Part shown: one piece after another, positions 7,257 through 14,409 of the stretch | Position numbering within the stretch: position 1 is the stretch's first letter | How the letters are laid out: every line of letters begins with the position of its first letter | Assembly (NCBI GenBank): GCA_030599055.1 | Contig: JAUVOS010000010.1 | Coordinates: 1 to 20,984, forward strand | From: Lutibacter sp. | GTDB lineage: Bacteria > Bacteroidota > Bacteroidia > Flavobacteriales > Flavobacteriaceae | DNA: 20,984 nt | Direction: 5' to 3' | Made by a program: the position numbers and the translations under genes | Notes under the pieces: generated by a model | The model's input: the letters and a program-made list of their open reading frames with translations, nothing else | What the model was told of the DNA's origin: nothing | Databases searched by the model: none

Positions 7257-8690
7257 TTAAAAGTACAAATCTCTTTCTCCTTTTTTGATTCTCTCTATTC
7301 TGTTACGAACTTCTATGATAAGTTTCTTTTCCTTTAAATCTTCGATATTTTTATCGATAACCTTCCATGCCTTAACGGCCTTTTCTTTATCAGAATAATC
7401 AATTAAATATTCAGATAAAGTTAAAATGGCATTTGGCGTACAATAGCGTTTGATAAAACCAGGAACAGAAAACTCCATAAAGTGTTCTCCTGTTCGACCT
7501 AATCGGTAACAAGCTGTGCAAAAAGAAGGTAAATATTCATCTTCTATCAATTCATCAATTACTTCGCCTAAAGAACGATTGTCATTGATTAAGAATTGTT
7601 CTTTGGTTAGGTCTTGTTTTGCTTCGCCTTCTTCGTCTTCTGAATAAGCACCTAATTCTATTTTGGTACCTGCATCTACTTGTGAGCAACCGTATTGTAG
7701 GACTTCTCTACGTATTTCTTTTGTTTCTCTTGCTGTTAAGATTAAACCTGTGTACGGAACAGCTAAGCGTAAAATTGCTACTAACTTAGTGAAATCTTCG
7801 TCCGAAACTTTGTACTCATCTGAGATATCGTACTGCGAAGCATCTTGCAATCTTGGGAAAGAAATGGTGTGTGGTCCAATATTATAACACGCCTCTAAAT
7901 GATTTGTGTGTCTTACCAAGGCAAGCACTTCATAACGCCAGTCATATAATCCAAAAAGTGCTCCGATTCCTACATCGTCTAAACCTGCTTCTTGCGCTTT
8001 ATCTAAGGCAATTAATCGGTTTTCGTAGTTTGCTTTTTTCCCTGAAATATGATATTTTTTATAAGCATCTGGATGATAGGTTTCTTGAAAGACCTGATAC
8101 GTTCCAATGCCAGAATCTGCGACTGTTTTAAAGCCCTCAATATCTAAGGGTGCAGCATTGATGTTCACACGTCTAATATTACCATTTCCTGATTTTACTT
8201 TGTAAACTGCTCTTACAGTATCGGCTATAAACTCCGGACTGTATGTTTTGTGCTCACCATAGACTAAAATCAAGCGTTTGTGACCATTGTCTAAAAGACT
8301 GGTTACATCATTTTCTAATTCTTCTATGGTCAATGTTTTTCGTACGGCTTCTAAATTAGATGCTTGAAAACCACAGTATTTACAATTATTATGGCATAGA
8401 TTTCCGACGTATAACGGGGCGAAAAGCACAATGCGATTACCGTAAACCGTTTCTTTTAATTTAGTCGCAGCTTTTTTGATCATTTCGACCATTTCAGGTG
8501 TATCAGCATTGACTAAAACAGCGACTTCTTCAAGATTTAAGCGGTTTTTATCTAATGATTTTTGAATAACCTCTTGAAGTCTTTCCATGCTAACTTTAGC
8601 ATTATTGATATGCTCCCAGATCTCATTTGGGTCGATAAAACCCTTCATGGGTTCATCTTTGATGTTGTATTTCTCTGGAATGAATTTCAT
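7257..8690 (-). CDS. hydG: [FeFe]-hydrogenase maturase HydG (tyrosine lyase)
   Basis: HydG cleaves tyrosine by radical-SAM chemistry and makes the Fe(CO)2(CN) unit for the H-cluster, releasing p-cresol. The protein has 477 residues, the usual length. The radical-SAM cluster is C99-HNN-C103-KY-C106 (CX3CX2C). The second, auxiliary cluster motif CX2CX22C is intact as C391-TA-C394 ... C417 near the C-terminus, and this separates HydG from the related thiamine enzyme ThiH. Other HydG segments include YHPDAYKKYHISGKKANYENR and GIGALFGLYDWRYE. The gene starts 41 bp after the receiver-kinase gene on the same strand, so it belongs to the same transcription unit. Confidence 0.97.
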   Translation of the reverse strand: MKFIPEKYNIKDEPMKGFIDPNEIWEHINNAKVSMERLQEVIQKSLDKNRLNLEEVAVLVNADTPEMVEMIKKAATKLKETVYGNRIVLFAPLYVGNLCHNNCKYCGFQASNLEAVRKTLTIEELENDVTSLLDNGHKRLILVYGEHKTYSPEFIADTVRAVYKVKSGNGNIRRVNINAAPLDIEGFKTVADSGIGTYQVFQETYHPDAYKKYHISGKKANYENRLIALDKAQEAGLDDVGIGALFGLYDWRYEVLALVRHTNHLEACYNIGPHTISFPRLQDASQYDISDEYKVSDEDFTKLVAILRLAVPYTGLILTARETKEIRREVLQYGCSQVDAGTKIELGAYSEDEEGEAKQDLTKEQFLINDNRSLGEVIDELIEDEYLPSFCTACYRLGRTGEHFMEFSVPGFIKRYCTPNAILTLSEYLIDYSDKEKAVKAWKVIDKNIEDLKEKKLIIEVRNRIERIKKGERDLYF

Positions 8691-8731
8691 TTTATTAATT
8701 TTATATTTTTTTAGTTTTCTTTTTTGGCAGT

Positions 8732-9850
8732 TTAGAAAGGAATCTCAATTTTAAATGTTGAACCTTTATCAACTTCGGTTTCTACAGTGACATTTCCGTT
8801 GTTTAATTCAACAATTTTCTTTAGAATAGAAAGTCCTAATCCCGTACCAGAAATTGCACGGGTTTTTACATTTTTTGCTCTCATAAATTCTTTAAATAGA
8901 TTGGATTTTTCTTCTTCTGACATCCCTATTCCAGTGTCTTTTACTTCTATGATTACATTTTTTCGGTCTTTTTTTAGGACAAAATCAACCTGTCCTTCTT
9001 CCTTGTTGTATTTAACTGCATTTGAGAGTAAATTATTAAAGATAATTTCGAGTTCGCCGGCATCGCATTTTTTAATCAGTTCATCAGGAAAATGTGTGCG
9101 GATGCTTACATTTTTTTGAATAGCGATAGGTAGAATTGAGTCAACAGCTATTTTAGCGATTTCAACAATATCAATTTCTTGTATTGTCCTTGATTTTTTT
9201 CCTGATTCTACACGAGTAAAATCAAGCATATCCATAATTAAATTACGCATGCTTTCAATACGAGTTATCGACCGATTAATCATTTTAGTATAGGCATTGA
9301 TGTCATTTCCTAGTTGTTTGTCTTCCATCATACGCAAATAACCTTCAACGGCATTAATGGGCGATTTTAACTCATGTGACAAAACTGACAAGAACTTAAA
9401 GCGAATTTCTTTTCCTTCACTAGTCAATTCTTTGGTCATCCTTTTTAAAAAAAGATGCTTTGTTACATTTTGAATAGCCGATTTTAACTCAGCTTGGTTA
9501 AAGGGCTTAGGCACGAAATTATAAGCACCTCGATTGGTAGCTTTAACAGCTAAATCAATAGAAGCATGTGAAGTAATCATGATAACAGCTAAATCGTACT
9601 CCTTTTTCTTGATATATTCGAGTACTTCTACGCCTTCGATACCGGGTAATTTATTATCTAATAAAACAATATCAATATCTTGTGAGTCTATGATTTCAAT
9701 AGCATCTTCACCAGTTTCAGAATCGATTAATTCGTATTCAAAGTCCTCATCATGAAAGGGAAAACTTACTGTGAAATTCCTTAGAACTCTTCTAATTCCG
9801 GTTAGAATACCACGCTCATCGTCAACGACTAATATTTTTAGTTTTTCCAT
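8732..9850 (-). CDS. Receiver-histidine kinase (REC-HisKA-HATPase)
   Basis: A soluble 372-residue signalling protein with a receiver domain in front of a kinase. The receiver (about residues 5-125) has acidic D10/D11, phospho-acceptor D65 (VLLDNKLPG), T93 and K115 in PKPF. The kinase dimer/phosphotransfer domain has H159 in FLSVLSHELKSPINAV. The HATPase domain (about 255-372) has the N box FNNLLSNAVKYN, G1 DTGIGM and G2 GTGLGL. There are no membrane segments and no sensor domain other than the receiver. It would take phosphate or input from another kinase and act as a relay or receiver-controlled kinase. A multi-hairpin repeat lies between the preceding receiver gene and this start. Its position between hydrogenase signalling and maturation genes suggests a hydrogen or redox role (inference). 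Confidence 0.92.
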   Translation of the reverse strand: MEKLKILVVDDERGILTGIRRVLRNFTVSFPFHDEDFEYELIDSETGEDAIEIIDSQDIDIVLLDNKLPGIEGVEVLEYIKKKEYDLAVIMITSHASIDLAVKATNRGAYNFVPKPFNQAELKSAIQNVTKHLFLKRMTKELTSEGKEIRFKFLSVLSHELKSPINAVEGYLRMMEDKQLGNDINAYTKMINRSITRIESMRNLIMDMLDFTRVESGKKSRTIQEIDIVEIAKIAVDSILPIAIQKNVSIRTHFPDELIKKCDAGELEIIFNNLLSNAVKYNKEEGQVDFVLKKDRKNVIIEVKDTGIGMSEEEKSNLFKEFMRAKNVKTRAISGTGLGLSILKKIVELNNGNVTVETEVDKGSTFKIEIPF

Positions 9851-9859
9851 GGTTTTAGG

Positions 9860-10048
9860 TTTATTCGTGAGACTCTAAAAAATTATTTTCAATTTTTTGG
9901 TTAGTCGAACTAATCCCGTTTTTTCAGCGGGATACTGGTTTAATACCTCGCCCTTCCTGTCACGACAAAGGCGTGATGGGTCGATTCCTTTTATTGTGTT
10001 CAGTCCCGATAGTTATCGGGATACCCTGAGGTTTAATACCTTTTATTG
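9860..10048. repeat. Multi-hairpin intergenic element, copy 1
   Basis: About 189 bp, homologous to the element at 12515-12670. Successive hairpins are: AAAAAATT/AATTTTTT (9877-9884 / 9891-9898), TTAGT/ACTAA (9901-9905 / 9909-9913), ATCCCGTT/AGCGGGAT (9913-9920 / 9926-9933), TCGCCC...GGGTCGA (9948-9984, enclosing TCACG/CGTGA), and TCAG...CTGA enclosing TCCCGAT-AGTT-ATCGGGA (10004-10021). GGTTTAATACC occurs at 9937-9947 and 10030-10040. It sits about 10 bp upstream of the receiver-kinase start. Confidence 0.85.
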
Positions 10049-10081
10049 AACTTGTGATTCCAATCTGTTTAATAAAAACAC

Positions 10082-10465
10082 CTAGATTTTTAATAGTTTA
10101 TTAATCTCTCTTTGCAATTGGTCAGGTCTGATCCCTTTTTCTAGCATTTTGTCGGCTTTTATCCAGCTATCATCGTGTTCGGGTTGAAACACAAAACGAG
10201 TTTCTTTGGTAACAGCACTCACTAATATAACAGGAATATCAGGATATTTTTTCTTTAATTTATAGGATAGAATAAATCCACTATCCTCATTTTCCATCAT
10301 CAGATCTAAAATTGCCATGTCAAATTTTTCAGTTTCAATTTTCTCTTCACATTCTTTTTGATTATTGGCAAGAATTGTTTTAAAGCCTAGTTTTTCTACA
10401 TGAAACTGCATTTGTTCTAGATAATCGCGGTCATCATCTGCTAGTAATATTGATTTTTTGTTCAT
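10082..10465 (-). CDS. Stand-alone response regulator receiver
   Basis: A 127-residue single receiver domain with no output domain. The acidic pocket is D10-D12, the phospho-acceptor D54 (AILDLMMENED), the switch residue S83 (LVSAV), and the conserved lysine K110. The beta4-beta5 loop is somewhat longer than in CheY and contains a DDSWIKADKMLEKG segment; a related W-containing segment precedes the lysine in the other stand-alone receiver of this operon. It starts 22 bp after the hydrogenase-like kinase, which is its most likely phosphate donor. It could be a phosphorelay intermediate feeding the following receiver-kinase or a DNA-binding regulator, or it could act by protein contact. No target can be read from sequence. 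Confidence 0.9.
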   Translation of the reverse strand: MNKKSILLADDDRDYLEQMQFHVEKLGFKTILANNQKECEEKIETEKFDMAILDLMMENEDSGFILSYKLKKKYPDIPVILVSAVTKETRFVFQPEHDDSWIKADKMLEKGIRPDQLQREINKLLKI

Positions 10466-10487
10466 TTTTAAGGTCTTTTATTTGATT

Positions 10488-12497
10488 TTACTTCGGTAGT
10501 GTTATCTTAAAAGTTGTGCCAACAGGGCCTTCTTTAGTGTTTGTGTTTGATTTTACATTAATTTTTCCTTTGTGCATTTTTATAATTCCATACACTAAAG
10601 GTAATCCCAATCCGGTTCCTTTTCCTAGCTTTTTAGTTGTAAAAAATGGTGTAAATATTTTTTCTAAATTTTCTTTTTTTATTCCATTTCCTGTATCGGA
10701 AATATGTATGATTACAGTATCGTTTTTGTCCTTTAATTCGATTGTTAGTTTCCCGCCATTAGGCATGGCTTCAACGGCATTTTTCTCTAGGTTTGTCAGT
10801 ACTTGCATCATTTGATCTTTGTCTAATAAAGTGTTTTTTTCCATTAGATTATCAATGATATTTACAGTTACTGAATCTGGAATTAGAACAGATTTCAAAC
10901 TTTTTTTGATAAATTCAAAGAGATCTACTTCTTTTAGATTTACTTTATTTTTACGAGCAAAGTTTAACAAACCACTGACTATTGTTTTACATCTTTCTGC
11001 TTGTTCCTCAATCATTTGAATATCCTCAAAAATTGGATTTTTTTCATCTAGTTCGTCTTTAAGAATACTGCTGTATAGTGTAATAATACCTAGCGGATTG
11101 TTTAGTTCATGCGCAATACCTGCAGAAACTTGCCCCATGCTTGCCAATTTTTCTGATTGTTTGAGTGCTTGTTTTGTATCTGCTAATTTGTAATTTGAAA
11201 GATTTAAATCTTCAACAGATTCGTGTAATTTTTCAATAGCATAAGGTAGGCACATTTCGGTTTCTGCTAAGCCTTCTACGACAGCTGTTGCATATTTTTC
11301 ACAAGTTTCATAGCCACAGGCACCACAATTTAAGAAATCTGTTTCAGCGTTTTTTCCCATAGAAGCATGTACCTCATTTATCAGTTTTTGATCTGGTTTT
11401 GCAGTACGTCTATCCGAGGGGTGAAAACTCCTGTGCAAACTAATGCTTGCACATTGTGCCATGTCTTTTTTCCATTCTTGCTCATCGAGGTTTTCCAGCT
11501 TTTGGTTAACGTATTGATTGATTTGCAAACGTTTCTTTAATTGTTTTCCTTTAATGGTCATGCCAGGTCCTTGAATACATCCATCACAACAAAGCAATTC
11601 TAAATGTTGATTTTTTAACAAACCGGTTTCTAACTCGTGTATAGCTTCTTTAAATTTTTCTTTTCCTTCTGCCGTTACAACTTCTCCTTCACCCAATTTT
11701 TCACTACGTCCGATGGTTTTTATCAAACCGTGATTAACAGGAAAAATAGCACCTTTTCCTGAAATAGGTTTATCAAATTTCGAGATACTACTATTTTCTT
11801 TTGTAATGTTTTCCTCTTTAAAGAGGAGTCTTAGTTCTGAAAATGTCAAGGACTCATCAAATTCATCAGATTCTGCTTTTTTTGCGATACAAGGTCCGAT
11901 AAATACCAATTTTGAATCTGCTCCGTATTTTTGTTTTACTGCTCTAGCCATAGCCATTGCTGGGGAGACGATTGGGGCTAATAATGGAACTAAATCGGGA
12001 TGGTAGTGTTCGATGTAAAAAACGATAGCTGGACAATCAGAAGTAATTACAGAACTGGTTTTTTCATTATTGAACAAATCTTTATAGGCTTTTGCTACCA
12101 TATCAGCTCCAAAGGATACTTCTGTAACTAAATCAAAACCGAGTTTTCGCAACATCCCCACAATTTGGTAAGGGTCAGTATGTTCAAAAAATTCTGCCGG
12201 AAAACTTGGAGCAATGCAGACAATTGTTTTTGCATCGGATGCAATTAAAGCTTTTACACGATCACTTGATTTATAGAATACTTTTGCCCCTTGACTGCAA
12301 ACAGTGACACAATTACCACAAGCAATACATCTGCTTTGAATAACTTCAGCTTGTCCGTCGATAATTTTAATAGCTTTAACCGGACATTCTCGCACACAAG
12401 TATAACATACCCTGCAAAGGTTTTTAACGGTGCTGATTAAAGGAAAATCATCAGAAAACCTAACAGAATGGTCTTTTATGTTATTTAATTTTGACAA
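10488..12497 (-). CDS. Sensor histidine kinase with N-terminal ferredoxin and [FeFe]-hydrogenase-like domains
   Basis: A soluble 669-residue fusion. Residues 28-67 hold two [4Fe-4S] ferredoxin motifs (C28-x2-C31-x2-C34-x3-C38 and C57-x2-C60-x2-C63-x3-C67). Residues about 80-335 form an [FeFe]-hydrogenase large-domain homologue with degenerate H-cluster motifs: TSDCP (D154, C155), GPCIAKKAE (C203) and CCDGC (C303, C307). The four expected cluster-ligand cysteines are kept, but the proton-transfer Cys of TSCCP is Asp. Residues 391-416 (C391, C394, C399, C416) form a further four-Cys Fe-S domain. The kinase follows, with H463 in AGIAHELNNPLG, N box NLEKNAVEAMPNGG, DTGNGI and GTGLGL. The start codon is TTG; a stop lies two codons upstream and no ATG occurs before the ferredoxin motif. 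Probable sensor of H2, redox state or Fe-S status (inference), related to sensory group C/D hydrogenases. Confidence 0.93.
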   Translation of the reverse strand: MSKLNNIKDHSVRFSDDFPLISTVKNLCRVCYTCVRECPVKAIKIIDGQAEVIQSRCIACGNCVTVCSQGAKVFYKSSDRVKALIASDAKTIVCIAPSFPAEFFEHTDPYQIVGMLRKLGFDLVTEVSFGADMVAKAYKDLFNNEKTSSVITSDCPAIVFYIEHYHPDLVPLLAPIVSPAMAMARAVKQKYGADSKLVFIGPCIAKKAESDEFDESLTFSELRLLFKEENITKENSSISKFDKPISGKGAIFPVNHGLIKTIGRSEKLGEGEVVTAEGKEKFKEAIHELETGLLKNQHLELLCCDGCIQGPGMTIKGKQLKKRLQINQYVNQKLENLDEQEWKKDMAQCASISLHRSFHPSDRRTAKPDQKLINEVHASMGKNAETDFLNCGACGYETCEKYATAVVEGLAETEMCLPYAIEKLHESVEDLNLSNYKLADTKQALKQSEKLASMGQVSAGIAHELNNPLGIITLYSSILKDELDEKNPIFEDIQMIEEQAERCKTIVSGLLNFARKNKVNLKEVDLFEFIKKSLKSVLIPDSVTVNIIDNLMEKNTLLDKDQMMQVLTNLEKNAVEAMPNGGKLTIELKDKNDTVIIHISDTGNGIKKENLEKIFTPFFTTKKLGKGTGLGLPLVYGIIKMHKGKINVKSNTNTKEGPVGTTFKITLPK

Positions 12498-12514
12498 GCC
12501 TTATTTATTTTACT

Positions 12515-12670
12515 TTTATTCGTGAGACTCTAAAAAATTATTTTGAATTTTTTAGTTAGTCGAACTAATCCCGCTTTTTCAGCGGGATACTGGTTTAATA
12601 CCTCGACCCTCTGGGTCGATTCCTTTTATTGGGTTCAGGGTTCTACCCTGAGGTTTAATACCCTTTATTA
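12515..12670. repeat. Multi-hairpin intergenic element, copy 2
   Basis: About 156 bp, homologous to 9860-10048. Five hairpins in a row: AAAAAATT/AATTTTTT (12532-12539 / 12546-12553), TTAGT/ACTAA (12556-12560 / 12564-12568), ATCCCGCT/AGCGGGAT (12568-12575 / 12581-12588), TCGACCC/GGGTCGA (12603-12609 / 12613-12619), TCAGGG/CCCTGA (12635-12640 / 12646-12651). GGTTTAATACC occurs at 12592-12602 and 12652-12662. It fills most of the gap between hydA and the hydrogenase-like kinase and ends about 17 bp before the kinase start. Confidence 0.88.
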
Positions 12671-12676
12671 ACTCAA

Positions 12677-14395
12677 TTATAATATTACATCTCTTTTTTC
12701 GTAATGTGTATGTAGGAGCTTATGTGATATTTCACTTAGAGGTTCTCCTAAGAAATCTCTATATAGTTTTTGAATATATGGGTTGTTATGAGAGGCTTTA
12801 ATAGAGTCTTTATTGTCGATATCATAGAGCGTAAGCATTCTTTTTCTGACTGCTTCCGGATCTAAATTAATCGGTTGTCCACCTCCACCAACACAGCCGC
12901 CCGGGCACGCCATAATTTCTATAAAATGAATATCATCACGACCATTTCTAATCTCATCTAAAAGTTCTCTTGCATTAGACATTCCATTGACAACAGCTAC
13001 ACCTAATTCTAAATCACCTATTTTAACTTTCGTTTCTTTTCTCCCTTTTAAGCATCTAAGAGCAGGTATTTTAAACTCAATTAAGTCCTCACCTGTTATT
13101 CTGTGATAAGCCGTACGAATTGCTGCTTCAGCAACACCGCCAGTCGCTCCAAAAAGTTTTCCTGCTGAGGATCTTGTGCCTAGTGGATTATCAGCTATTT
13201 CAGGGTTTAGCGATATGAGGTCAATACCATACATTTTAATTAGTTTGACAAATTCTCTTGTTGTTAAAACAGCATCTATATCACTGATTCCGTTTTGTGT
13301 CATTTCTTTTCTTTGCGCCTCAAACTTTTTGGCAGTACATGGCATAATAGATACCGAGTAAATATCTTCATGCTTGATGTTTTGTGTATTTGCAAAGTGG
13401 CTTTTAGTAATTGCACCTTGCATTTGTGCTGGTGATTTACAAGAGGATAGGTTGTCAATAAAATCAGGAGCAGTTTGTTCTGCATATTTAACCCAACCCG
13501 GACAGCAACTTGTAATTAATGGTAGTTTTCCTCCATTGAGTACACGGTCAACCAATTCAGCAGATTCTTCCATAATAGTTAAATCAGCACCAAAAGAGGT
13601 ATCAAAAACATAGTCAAAGCCCATTTTTCGAATAGCGGCATTCATGATACCGTTTACATCTTCACCGTAGGGCATTCCGAATTCTTCTGCAATAGAAACA
13701 GTAATTGCCGGAGCGTATTGAATTACAACAGTTTTGGTTTTGTCTTGTAGAGCTTCTTTAATTTCTGTGAAATGATTTTGTTCGGTTAAAGCTCCCGTAG
13801 GACAAACCGCAATACATTGACCACAATTGATGCAACTGGTTACATTTAACCCATTGTGAAACGCCGTGCTGACTATTGTTTTATTACCTCTGCCTACAAA
13901 ATCTATACAAGCTACATCCATTACTTCTTCGCAAACACGTACGCATCTGCCACACAAAATACATTTTTCAGGGTCACGTATAATACTTGCGCTGGTTCTG
14001 TCTATGGGTAGTTTGTTTTTAAGACCGCTTATACGACGTTCTGTAACACATAAATCATTAGAAAGATTTTGTAATTCACAATTCATGTTTCGTACACAAT
14101 ACAAACAATCATCAGGATGGTTGGAGAGCAACAGCTCTGTAATCATCTTTCTAGACTCTGTGACTCTAGGGGAATGGGTTTTGATGTTTAACCCATCATA
14201 TGCTGTTGACGAGCAAGATGTTATTAAATTTCCAGAATCCATATCTTCGACCACACACATCCTACAAGCGCCTGTTGGCAGCATATCTTTTAAATGACAT
14301 AGTGTTGGGACTTTTATTCCTTCTCTTGTGAGTACATCTAAAACTGTTTCATTTGCTTTAGCTTCAACTATTTTATCGTTTACTGTTATTGTCAT
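12677..14395 (-). CDS. hydA: [FeFe]-hydrogenase catalytic subunit HydA (trimeric, group A3 type)
   Basis: HydA interconverts protons and H2 at the H-cluster. The protein has 572 residues. In order: an N-terminal [2Fe-2S] domain (C33, C44, C47, C61); a His-ligated [4Fe-4S] motif (H93, C97, C100, C106); two [4Fe-4S] ferredoxin motifs (C145-C155 and C188-C198); then the H domain with TSCCPGW (C297 proton-transfer, C298 ligand), MPCTAKKFE (C353) and EIMACPGGCVGGGGQP (C497, C501). A small-subunit-like C-terminal tail (about 520-572) includes NNPYIQKLYRDFLGEP. All active-site residues are canonical, so it should be catalytic. It lies 14 bp after hydB in the hydC-hydB-hydA order seen in Thermotoga maritima, whose complex uses NADH and reduced ferredoxin together. 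Bifurcation here is inferred from subunit make-up. Confidence 0.97.
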   Translation of the reverse strand: MTITVNDKIVEAKANETVLDVLTREGIKVPTLCHLKDMLPTGACRMCVVEDMDSGNLITSCSSTAYDGLNIKTHSPRVTESRKMITELLLSNHPDDCLYCVRNMNCELQNLSNDLCVTERRISGLKNKLPIDRTSASIIRDPEKCILCGRCVRVCEEVMDVACIDFVGRGNKTIVSTAFHNGLNVTSCINCGQCIAVCPTGALTEQNHFTEIKEALQDKTKTVVIQYAPAITVSIAEEFGMPYGEDVNGIMNAAIRKMGFDYVFDTSFGADLTIMEESAELVDRVLNGGKLPLITSCCPGWVKYAEQTAPDFIDNLSSCKSPAQMQGAITKSHFANTQNIKHEDIYSVSIMPCTAKKFEAQRKEMTQNGISDIDAVLTTREFVKLIKMYGIDLISLNPEIADNPLGTRSSAGKLFGATGGVAEAAIRTAYHRITGEDLIEFKIPALRCLKGRKETKVKIGDLELGVAVVNGMSNARELLDEIRNGRDDIHFIEIMACPGGCVGGGGQPINLDPEAVRKRMLTLYDIDNKDSIKASHNNPYIQKLYRDFLGEPLSEISHKLLHTHYEKRDVIL

Positions 14396-14409
14396 GATTA
14401 ATTGAATGA

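Noticed and set aside
9860..12670. The two multi-hairpin elements as a CRISPR array
   Set aside because: There are only two copies, 2.5 kb apart, of unequal length, with genes between them and no regular short repeat-spacer pattern.
13866..14297. Long plus-strand reading frame opposite hydA
   Set aside because: It is antisense to conserved cysteine motifs of HydA and its translation has no recognisable domain.
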